A stretch of 14,780 bases of DNA from Acidobacteriaceae bacterium (GTDB taxonomy: Bacteria > Acidobacteriota > Terriglobia > Terriglobales > Acidobacteriaceae), in assembly GCA_003151875.1 (NCBI GenBank), contig PLYW01000175.1, positions 1,582 to 16,361 of the forward strand, in the 5' to 3' direction. Of the stretch, positions 6,852-12,704 are shown piece after piece. Position numbers and translations under genes: made by a program. Position 1 is the first letter of the stretch, and the number at the start of each line of letters is the position of its first letter. The notes under the pieces are model-generated. The model saw only the letters and a program-made list of their open reading frames with translations, had not been told where the DNA came from and ran no database searches.

Positions 6852-8642
6852 TTACCGTTTCGCCGAAGCCGAGGTGCGCGTATGGGGCTGCGCATCGGCG
6901 TAGAGCGCGTCAATCTCTTTCTTGTAGAGCTGCTCCAGATGGCGGCGGCGGAGCTTCATGCTCGGGGTGAGCGTTCCGTCTTCGATGCTGAGCTCGGCGT
7001 GAATCACCAGCACCCGCTTCAGCCTTTCGAACTGGGCCAGGTTCTGATTCAATTCTTCGACGATCTCTTCGTAGAGCGACTGCACTTGCAGCGATTTCAC
7101 CAGTTGCCGGTGGGTGGTGAACTTCACTCCATGGCTGTGCGCCCATTCCTCCAGGATGGCAAAATTGGGGACGATCAGGACAGCGGGGAAGCGCCGCCGG
7201 TCGCCAAGCAAGGCCGCTTCGCCTACGAATAGGTTCGCCTTGAGCGAACTTTCGATCGGCTGAGGAGCAATGAACTTACCGCCCGAGGTCTTGATCAGGT
7301 CTTTCTTGCGGTCGGTAATGGAGAGGTATCCGTTCTCGTCGAGGGCTGCGACATCGCCAGTCTTGAACCACCCATCCTCAAACGCTGCCGTCGTTTCCTC
7401 CGACATCTTCCAGTAACCCTTGAATACCGACGGGCCTCGCACTAGCAGTTCGCCATCGGCTGCGAGTTTGACTTCCACGTTCGGCAAAGCCTTGCCCACC
7501 GTGCCCAGACGGTGGTTGATCGGATTGTTTAGCGCGATGACCGGTGAGGTTTCGGTCAGGCCATAGCCTTCGTGGATACGAATGCCGATATCGGCGAACC
7601 AGGTAGCAATTTCGCGGCCGAGAGGAGCGCCTCCGGAAACAAAGATGCGTGCACGGCCACCCATCGCGTGGCGCACCTTGGAAAATACCAGTTTGTTAGC
7701 CAGCTTCCACGACAAGGAAGTCGGAGTTTCGCCGCGCAGGACCGCCTCGCGGTTGGCGCTTCCCACCGACATGGCCCAGTTGAAGAGCTTACGTTTTACG
7801 CCCTGCGTCTTGTGCTCGACCCCGTTATAGATCTTCTCGTACAGTCGGGGCACGGCAACGAATACCGTGGGATGCACCTCGCCGAGGGTGCGTAGGAGAT
7901 CGTCAATATTGGGACAGTAGGCGAGCGGGACGCCCCAGCTCATCATGGCGTAATCCAGATGCCGCGCGGTGACGTGCGACAGCGGCAGAAACGAAACGCA
8001 GAGGTCCTCCTTGCCCACGTCGAACATGTCGAGCGATACGCTGAGGTTGGCGGCGAGGTTGCCGTGCGTCAGCATCACGCCCTTAGGGGTGCCGGTGGTT
8101 CCCGATGTATAAATCAGCGTCGCCAGGTCGTCAGGTTCTACCGCCCGCCCCAAGTCCTCGATTTGTGGGTCTGGTCCGGGGACAGCGTTCCGCAGAAAGC
8201 TCTGCATGGGGACGGCTTCCGTGAGCTCGGGAGCGTCATCCATGATGACGATGCGTTCCACCTTGGTCTGGTGCTGGATGGAAGCGATCTTCTCGTACTG
8301 TTTGGCAGTGGAGACGAAGACGATGCTGGCCTCCGAATGTTGCAGTAGGTACACGCACTGCTCGGCGAGCTGCGTCGCGTAGATCGGCACGTCAACTGCA
8401 CCCAGGAGCAAGGTGGCGAAGTCAGCGATCGCCCACTCCGGGCGGTTCTCACTGAGGATGGCGACGCGATCGCCCTTGCCAATCCCCCAAGCCTGCAATT
8501 GGCGGGCGGTAGCAAATACCTGCGCCTGCAGTTGGGCGGAGGAAATGGGCTTCCACGCGCCCGACTCGCGCGTTAGCATTACGCGGTCGCTGTTGCGCTC
8601 CACGACCGCGAAGAAGACTTCGTTGAGGGTCTGAATATTCAT
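6852..8642 (-). CDS. fadD: Long-chain acyl-CoA synthetase (AMP-forming)
   Basis: An ANL-superfamily adenylating enzyme that activates long-chain fatty acids to acyl-CoA via acyl-AMP. Visible motifs are the P-loop LIYTSGTTGTPKGVMLTHGN, the A5 motif GYGLTETSPV, the A7/A8 region FKTGDVAALDENGYLSITDR and the hinge/catalytic block KKDLIKTSGGKFIAP. The C-terminus ends in LTPSMKLRRRHLEQLYKKEI, as in FadD15-type synthetases of about 600 aa. I prefer ATG 8642 (MNIQTLNEVFFAVVERNSD, 596 aa), where family similarity begins; ATG 8669 adds nine residues, and neither has a clear Shine-Dalgarno. It is 118-145 nt downstream of the FadR-like regulator on the same strand. In that gap a TTGACT (8763-8768, minus) with only a weak -10 is seen and no FadR box, so co-transcription with the regulator is the simpler reading. 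Predicted role: entry of exogenous or recycled fatty acids into beta-oxidation or lipid synthesis. Confidence 0.88.
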   Translation of the reverse strand: MNIQTLNEVFFAVVERNSDRVMLTRESGAWKPISSAQLQAQVFATARQLQAWGIGKGDRVAILSENRPEWAIADFATLLLGAVDVPIYATQLAEQCVYLLQHSEASIVFVSTAKQYEKIASIQHQTKVERIVIMDDAPELTEAVPMQSFLRNAVPGPDPQIEDLGRAVEPDDLATLIYTSGTTGTPKGVMLTHGNLAANLSVSLDMFDVGKEDLCVSFLPLSHVTARHLDYAMMSWGVPLAYCPNIDDLLRTLGEVHPTVFVAVPRLYEKIYNGVEHKTQGVKRKLFNWAMSVGSANREAVLRGETPTSLSWKLANKLVFSKVRHAMGGRARIFVSGGAPLGREIATWFADIGIRIHEGYGLTETSPVIALNNPINHRLGTVGKALPNVEVKLAADGELLVRGPSVFKGYWKMSEETTAAFEDGWFKTGDVAALDENGYLSITDRKKDLIKTSGGKFIAPQPIESSLKANLFVGEAALLGDRRRFPAVLIVPNFAILEEWAHSHGVKFTTHRQLVKSLQVQSLYEEIVEELNQNLAQFERLKRVLVIHAELSIEDGTLTPSMKLRRRHLEQLYKKEIDALYADAQPHTRTSASAKR

Positions 8643-8787
8643 TGCGTTCAAGTTAATCCGAGCGACCATCTTCCGAGACGGTAGGCTCCCAGAACCAAAA
8701 TGTTAGCTTCTCCACGGCCAAGAGGCTGTGATCTAGGGCATCTATGGCTGTGTTAAAACCAAAGTCAACCAGGCCCGACCTACGGGG

Positions 8788-9459
8788 CTATGGAACCGCT
8801 TTCGGAGCGGCTCCCTGATTCCCGCCGCCTTGCATCCCGTTAAGAAAAATATCGACCACCGAATCCGCCACGTTGGACAGCCGGTACTCGTGCTCACTCA
8901 ACACCCAGGAGGTCACCATTTCATCGAGCGCTCCGAAGAAACAGTTGGCCGCAATTTTATCTGACAGGTCGCGGCGAAAGACCCCGCTGGACTGTCCTTC
9001 GTGAATGGCGGCACGCACCAGACCGAGGTATTCGACCATGTGATGGTGCGAGAATTCGGACAGGAAGCGCGTGCTCTGCCGCAGTTCCATCTGAAATACC
9101 ACTGCCAGATTGCGGTTGGAACCCAGCGCATTCAGATGAAGAAAAGCCAGTCGCCGCAAGCGCTGGGCGGGGCTCGGAAGCTTCTCGACCTCGGTGCGCG
9201 CGTGGCTCATAAAGCCATCGAAGGCCGTGTTGATGGCGGTCATCAAAATCTCTTCTTTGTTCTTGAAGTAGAGATAGACGGTGCCATCCGCGACGTTGGC
9301 GCGATCGGCAATGTCAGAGATTCGCGAATTGAAAAACCCCTTGTCGGCAAATACAGCAACCGCAGCGTCGAGGATGCGCTGATATTTTTCAGCGTTGCGG
9401 TTTGTGCCGCCGCTGGCGTTGCCGGTAACTGGCAAAAGAGGTTCAGATTCCTGCTTCAT
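8788..9459 (-). CDS. fadR: TetR-family regulator, FadR type (acyl-CoA-responsive)
   Basis: A DNA-binding repressor of 223 residues from ATG 9459. The N-terminal TetR domain runs from YQRILDAAVAVFADKGF through ISDIADRANVADGTVYLYFK (about 47-66), the helix-turn-helix. The C-terminal half has NLAVVFQMELRQSTRFL and FGALDEMVTSWVLSEHEY. These blocks resemble Bacillus FadR (YsiA), which releases DNA when it binds long-chain acyl-CoA. The acyl-CoA synthetase gene directly downstream fits that ligand. A palindromic operator at 9548-9565 matches the published Bacillus FadR consensus. An upstream TTG at 9516 would add 19 residues (MQDYGSRKPG...), but these do not look like part of the family and it has no better ribosome site. 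It is read divergently from the selenoperoxiredoxin. The specific ligand is inferred from similarity and context. Confidence 0.82.
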   Translation of the reverse strand: MKQESEPLLPVTGNASGGTNRNAEKYQRILDAAVAVFADKGFFNSRISDIADRANVADGTVYLYFKNKEEILMTAINTAFDGFMSHARTEVEKLPSPAQRLRRLAFLHLNALGSNRNLAVVFQMELRQSTRFLSEFSHHHMVEYLGLVRAAIHEGQSSGVFRRDLSDKIAANCFFGALDEMVTSWVLSEHEYRLSNVADSVVDIFLNGMQGGGNQGAAPKAVP

Positions 9460-9547
9460 CAAAGGCACACAAAAAGAAGCTGACGTACCCGGTTTGCGAC
9501 TCCCGTAGTCCTGCAATTGATCCGCTAGGGCAAGACTGCGGCGCCGC

Positions 9548-9565
9548 CGAATGAATGCTCATTCA
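9548..9565. promoter_or_regulatory. FadR-type operator
   Basis: CGAATGAATGCTCATTCA contains the dyad TGAATG-CT-CATTCA. Against the Bacillus subtilis FadR consensus TGAATGAATANTCATTCA it differs only at the first base and at the tenth (G for A). It lies in the divergent regulator/peroxiredoxin region, seven bases downstream of the candidate -10 of the regulator, where a bound repressor would block initiation. Autoregulation is inferred. Confidence 0.7.
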
Positions 9566-9572
9566 GTTGTAA

Positions 9573-9599
9573 TTTATAGCCATGGCTGGATTTGTGCAA
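9573..9599 (-). promoter_or_regulatory. Candidate promoter of the FadR-type regulator
   Basis: On the minus strand TTGCAC (9599-9594) is followed by 15 nt and TATAAA (9578-9573). The -10 is five of six to consensus; the spacer is short. The predicted start of transcription would fall inside the FadR box, which supports the pairing. Confidence 0.45.
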
Positions 9600-9709
9600 T
9601 CGAAAGGTGTTTCCCTAAAACGTTTCGACAGGCACCGTTTGGCCGCGGCGGCTATTTGGTGTCACAATGCCTCAACTGCCAGTTCTCGAGGGACTGGCGT
9701 CGTACCGAG

Positions 9710-9714
9710 AGGAG
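9710..9714 (+). promoter_or_regulatory. Ribosome binding site of selenoperoxiredoxin
   Basis: AGGAG is followed by 7 nt and ATG 9722. It fixes the start at MKQMLLALLLAASF rather than the upstream in-frame start at 9551, which runs through the FadR box. Confidence 0.8.
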
Positions 9715-9721
9715 AATCTTC

Positions 9722-10267
9722 ATGAAACAAATGCTACTGGCGCTGTTGCTCGCCGCATCGTTCTTGCCTGCGAGCCCAGCAGCCGACAAGCCGAGCGAGA
9801 CGCCGCCGCCCAAAATTAAGGTGGGCGACATGGCGCCGGATTTCACCCTGCAGGACCAGAGCGGAAACAAGGTTTCGCTGCACGATTTCAAAGGGAAGAA
9901 GAACGTCGCACTGGCGTTCTACATCTTTGCCTTCACCGGTGGTTGAACCAAGCAAATGCAGGCTTTCCAGCAGAACTTGAGCAAGCTGGAAGCTGCCGAC
10001 ACCCAGGTGCTGGGTGTAAGCATGGATTCTCCCTTCTCGAACAAGGCGTGGGCGGAAAAGATTGGCGTCACCTTCCCGTTGCTCAGCGACTGGGGCGGCG
10101 ACGTGACCAAGGAGTACGGTCTCTATAACCCGAAGTACAAGGCCGCGCGGCGGGTGAATTACCTGATCGACAAAGAGGGCAAGGTGATCGAGATGCAACT
10201 GGACTCGGACGCCATTGACCCGACGAAGGTCGTCGTGGCGTGCGAGGCCAGGAAGCTGGGCCGATAA
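9722..10267 (+). CDS. Exported peroxiredoxin with selenocysteine at the peroxidatic position
   Basis: One 181-residue product if TGA 9944-9946 is read as selenocysteine (U75). Residues 1-20 are a clear Sec signal peptide (LLALLLAASFLPASPA, cleavage before AD), so it acts outside the cytoplasm. The AhpC/TSA-type fold follows: GDMAPDFTLQDQSGNKVSL (35-53), AFYIFAFTGG-U-TKQMQAF (65-82), VLGVSMDSPFSNKAWAEK (96-113), TFPLLSDWGGDV (117-128) and RRVNYLIDKEGKVI (143-156). U75 stands exactly where the peroxidatic Cys is in AFTGGCTKQM-type homologues, with the supporting Thr at 72. The proline normally seven residues before the active residue is Ile68. C174 near the C-terminus is the only cysteine and could resolve the selenenic acid; otherwise an external thiol reductant is needed. 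The frame is open and family-like on both sides of the TGA, and a SECIS-like hairpin follows. The selenocysteine machinery (selA, selB, selC, selD) is not in this window. Confidence 0.82.
9944..9946 (+). other. Recoded TGA: selenocysteine codon
   Basis: The in-frame TGA lies between codons GGT and ACC of the peroxiredoxin, at the catalytic position (T-G-G-U). No start codon with a ribosome site follows that would make the second half an independent gene, and half a peroxiredoxin without its catalytic residue would be useless. Confidence 0.8.
9961..9994 (+). promoter_or_regulatory. Bacterial SECIS-like hairpin
   Basis: TTCCAGC (9965-9971) pairs perfectly with GCTGGAA (9985-9991). Beyond one bulged T (9964) the stem continues with C-G, G-C and a G-U pair (9961-9963 with 9992-9994). 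The apical loop AGAACTTGAGCAA is 13 nt, has G as its second base and starts 25 nt after the TGA. This meets the published bacterial SECIS consensus: a loop of 3-14 nt, 16-37 nt from UGA to the loop, and a G among the first two loop bases. It would bind SelB during translation. Confidence 0.72.
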
Positions 10268-10334
10268 CGCTTGCCCCAACCTGTTTCTTCAAAGGCAGGC
10301 GAGCGGGCTGGGCACTGGCCATGAGTGTTCTATT

Positions 10335-11042
10335 GTGACTGATCATGCGGCCGAGGCGTTGGTTGATGACACGCCGGGTGAAGCGCCCGTGCGCGGGTTT
10401 TTGCATCGCGCGAAAGATTCGGGCGCTGACTTTATCGTGCTTACCCACGGAGCGGACGGCAATCGCAATGCGCCGCTGTTGGTTGTGCTGGCTGACCGGT
10501 TCGCGGCGGGTGGGATCAGCACGCTTCGCTGCGACCTGCCGTTCCGGCAGCGGCGTCCGCATGGCCCGCCGTCCCCCTCCGACGCCAAGCATGATCAAGC
10601 CGGACTGCGGCGAGCGGTCGAGCTCATGAAGAAGCAGTTTGCGGGATCGGCATTTCTCGGCGGCGTCTCCTACGGCGGACGCCAGGCGAGTATGTTGGTG
10701 GCCGCGGAGCCGGCGCTGGTGGAAGGGCTGCTCCTGCTGTCGTATCCGCTACATCCTCCGGGACGGCCAGCGCAGTTGCGGACCGCGCATTTCCCCAGCT
10801 TGCGAGAGCCCGTTCTTTTCGTTAGCGGTACGCGCGATCCTTTCGGCTCGATTGAGGAATTGGCGACCGCGATAAAGCTGATTCCTGCGCCCACAAAGTT
10901 AGTTCTGATCGAGGGGGCAGGCCACGCTTTGCTGCAGAAGTCGAATCGCGAAGAATTGCCGGAGAATGTGGTTGAGGAATTCGACAGGTTCTTCTCCCGC
11001 CTTTCGCCAAAGGGGGGCGAAAGGATGGGGCACGCTCAATAA
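10335..11042 (+). CDS. Alpha/beta hydrolase of the KANL3/TEX30 type
   Basis: A small alpha/beta-fold hydrolase of about 235 residues from GTG 10335 (VTDHAAEALVDDTPGEAPVRG). Visible blocks are the oxyanion-side motif LTHGADGNRN, the nucleophile elbow GGVSYGGRQASM (Ser112), the acid FVSGTRDPFGS (Asp168) and the triad histidine in EGAGHALL (His197). The pattern matches the dienelactone-hydrolase-like KANL3/TEX30 group, whose substrates are mostly unknown. No signal peptide, so probably cytosolic. The frame is open back to 10215, inside the peroxiredoxin gene, but those extra 40 residues are not family-like. GTG 10335 has no strong Shine-Dalgarno, so this start is tentative. It begins 67 nt after the selenoperoxiredoxin and could share its transcript. 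The last residues (RLSPKGGERMGHAQ) are encoded by a perfect hairpin and look like an added tail. Confidence 0.78.
   Translation: MTDHAAEALVDDTPGEAPVRGFLHRAKDSGADFIVLTHGADGNRNAPLLVVLADRFAAGGISTLRCDLPFRQRRPHGPPSPSDAKHDQAGLRRAVELMKKQFAGSAFLGGVSYGGRQASMLVAAEPALVEGLLLLSYPLHPPGRPAQLRTAHFPSLREPVLFVSGTRDPFGSIEELATAIKLIPAPTKLVLIEGAGHALLQKSNREELPENVVEEFDRFFSRLSPKGGERMGHAQ
11000..11024 (+). terminator. Nine-bp hairpin at the end of the hydrolase gene
   Basis: CCTTTCGCC (11000-11008) and GGCGAAAGG (11016-11024) pair perfectly around a 7-nt loop. It lies inside the last codons of the hydrolase. It could be a terminator that overlaps the gene end or a REP-like repeat that supplied the C-terminal tail. No T-run follows. 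Confidence 0.45.
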
Positions 11043-11070
11043 AAGCAGGCCCTCCACTCGATCTGGATGA

Positions 11071-11090
11071 CAACTTATTGTTGTGATGAC
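11071..11090. repeat. Dyad repeat copy 1 (possible operator)
   Basis: CAACTTATTGTTGTGATGAC contains the dyad ACAAC-TTATT-GTTGT, using the preceding A. It matches copy 2 (11185-11204) at 17 of 20 positions. It lies in the 238-nt intergenic region before the class V aminotransferase. Confidence 0.5.
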
Positions 11091-11129
11091 AGCCTTGTTG
11101 AAGAATGACCATTATCCGCAAACGTGACA

Positions 11130-11146
11130 GTCATCCAGTAGATGAC
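11130..11146. repeat. Perfect dyad GTCATC-N5-GATGAC
   Basis: A six-bp perfect inverted repeat with a 5-nt spacer. It sits between the two CAACTTA repeats and shares their ATGAC half, which hints at related binding sites for one regulator. It could also be a small hairpin. Confidence 0.4.
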
Positions 11147-11184
11147 ATTATGGGGTAAGAACTGACAAAGCAAGCACAACCTGC

Positions 11185-11204
11185 CAACTTACGGTTGTAA
11201 TGAC
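11185..11204. repeat. Dyad repeat copy 2 (possible operator)
   Basis: CAACTTACGGTTGTAATGAC, with the dyad CAAC-TTACG-GTTG, lies 114 bp downstream of copy 1 in the same orientation. It is 76 nt before the TTG start of the aminotransferase, a suitable place for an operator. Confidence 0.5.
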
Positions 11205-11269
11205 GGATTTGAGCATTAGCAACGATTAGCCCGTATTTGGTCTCAGGTGTAACATGATGCCGCGTTAAC

Positions 11270-11274
11270 GGAGG
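11270..11274 (+). promoter_or_regulatory. Ribosome binding site of the class V aminotransferase
   Basis: GGAGG is followed by 6 nt and TTG 11281. It supports the unusual TTG start, which is also required to keep the twin-arginine signal. Confidence 0.75.
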
Positions 11275-11280
11275 TGCTTC

Positions 11281-12570
11281 TTGCTCGACCGTCGCCGCTT
11301 CCTCACCACCAGTGCTGGATTCGCTGCCGCTCTTGCCTTTCGCAATGATCTGTACGCGCAGCTGCAGAATGTCCCTGCGTCGTTGCCGGACCCAAAGCTC
11401 TTCAGCAGCGATGACGAGGGCTATTGGGCGGAACTGCGCAAGCAATTCCTGATCCCCGCCGACGAGATCTACTTAAACAACGGCACAGTGGGCTCCAGTC
11501 CCGCGCCGGTTCTACGGGCGGTCTTCGATGGCTACACTTCCACAGAAAAGATGGACGAAGCCGATCCCGAGGACTATCCCATCTGGGGCTACGCAGCATG
11601 GAATGAGTTTCGCGATCCACTGGCGGCGTTCGTGGGCTGCACGCGCGACGAGATCGCGCTGCTGCGCAATGCCACCGAGGCCAACAGCTACATCGCCAAT
11701 GGCATTGACATGACGCCCGGCGACGAAGTGCTGATGACCGACCAGGAGCATCCTGGCGGCGAACAACCGTGGCAGTTGAAGGCCAAGCGCTATGGCATCG
11801 TGGTGAAGAAAGTCACGCTGCCCAAGCCGGTAAAGGACGCGTCGCAGGTCCTCAATCTGTTTAATGACGCCATCACACCACGCACGCGAATCATCTTCTT
11901 CAGCCACATCACCACCGCGACCGGCGTGGTGTTGCCGGCCAAGGAACTGTGCGCACTGGCGCGCTCGAAAGGCATTCTCTCCGCGGTTGACGGCGCCCAC
12001 GTCACAGGCATGATGCGGCTCAACATCCACGATCTCGGCTGCGACATGTACACCTCAAGCCCGCACAAGTGGCTGCAATCGCCCAAGGGCTCGGGATATC
12101 TCTACGTGCGCGATGAGGTGATCGATCGCCTGTGGAACACTATCGTGACCGAAGGTTGGGAAGAGCCCAAGCTGCGGGCCGAGCGCTTCCAGCGGATCGG
12201 ATCGTCCAACGTGCCAGCCCTTTGCGGGCTGCGTGCGTCCATCAAGATGGCGAACGAGATAGGCATGGACCGCATCGAGCGGCGTCATCGTCAACTTGCA
12301 GACTACATGCTAGCGCAGATGCAGAAACGCGGCGCGGAGTCGTGGACTTCGCCCGACCCCGGGCTGCGTTGCGCCATCGTTACCGTGAACGTTCCGCCGA
12401 TCCAGCGTACAGACCTGGAGAACTGGCTGTGGACGACCAGGAAGATTCGCATCCGCGGCGGAGAACCGTCGAAGCTGCGGCTCTCCACGCCGTATTATCT
12501 GCAGAAGAAAGACCTCAATCGCTTCCTTGATTCGTTCGACGAGTACAAGCGGGAAAAGAAGATTGCGTGA
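11281..12570 (+). CDS. Tat-exported class V aminotransferase (isopenicillin-N-epimerase / cysteine-desulfurase-like)
   Basis: A PLP fold-type I enzyme of 429 residues. The N-terminus LDRRRFLTTSAGFAAALAF is a twin-arginine signal, so the protein should be exported already folded with its cofactor. Class V landmarks are YLNNGTVGSSPAPV (64-77), the ATEAN loop (131-135), EHPGG (156-160), the PLP aspartate in AVDGAHVTG (Asp237, His240) and the Schiff-base lysine in SSPHKWLQSPKGSGYLY (Lys263). The C-terminal domain ends IRIRGGEPSKLRLSTPYYL, resembling isopenicillin N epimerase-like proteins. There is no conspicuous cysteine-desulfurase active loop, so I would not call it a desulfurase. The substrate is unknown. 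The start is TTG with GGAGG 6 nt upstream; the preceding intergenic region holds repeated dyads that may control it. Confidence 0.85.
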   Translation: MLDRRRFLTTSAGFAAALAFRNDLYAQLQNVPASLPDPKLFSSDDEGYWAELRKQFLIPADEIYLNNGTVGSSPAPVLRAVFDGYTSTEKMDEADPEDYPIWGYAAWNEFRDPLAAFVGCTRDEIALLRNATEANSYIANGIDMTPGDEVLMTDQEHPGGEQPWQLKAKRYGIVVKKVTLPKPVKDASQVLNLFNDAITPRTRIIFFSHITTATGVVLPAKELCALARSKGILSAVDGAHVTGMMRLNIHDLGCDMYTSSPHKWLQSPKGSGYLYVRDEVIDRLWNTIVTEGWEEPKLRAERFQRIGSSNVPALCGLRASIKMANEIGMDRIERRHRQLADYMLAQMQKRGAESWTSPDPGLRCAIVTVNVPPIQRTDLENWLWTTRKIRIRGGEPSKLRLSTPYYLQKKDLNRFLDSFDEYKREKKIA

Positions 12571-12580
12571 AGAATGCGTC

Positions 12581-12620
12581 AGGGTGCTCTGCTGCCGAGC
12601 CTAGATTTTAGGCCCACCCT
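12581..12620 (+). terminator. Nested hairpin downstream of the aminotransferase
   Basis: The outer stem is AGGGTG (12581-12586) with CACCCT (12615-12620). The inner stem is GCCTA (12599-12603) with TAGGC (12609-12613) around GATTT. It lies 10 nt after the aminotransferase stop. No T-run follows, so it may be a factor-dependent terminator or an intergenic repeat. Confidence 0.4.
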
Positions 12621-12704
12621 ACCAGTATTCATGAACCGCGTGGTCAGCGTTTGGCTTCTACTTCCCGCTCGGGTACGATGGATGTTTACCCTAGCTGCAT
12701 CGCC

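Noticed and set aside
9001..9483. 160-residue plus-strand frame opposite the TetR gene
   Set aside because: Shadow of the regulator; no Shine-Dalgarno and no recognisable motif.
9944..9946. TGA as a true stop, giving a truncated peroxiredoxin plus a separate downstream gene from 9956
   Set aside because: Both halves are in the same frame and align as one family member, the TGA replaces the catalytic residue, and a SECIS-like hairpin follows. The 9956 ATG has no ribosome site.
10215..10334. Extended N-terminus of the alpha/beta hydrolase overlapping the peroxiredoxin end
   Set aside because: The 40 extra residues are arginine-rich out-of-frame sequence of the peroxiredoxin; hydrolase-like sequence begins after 10335.
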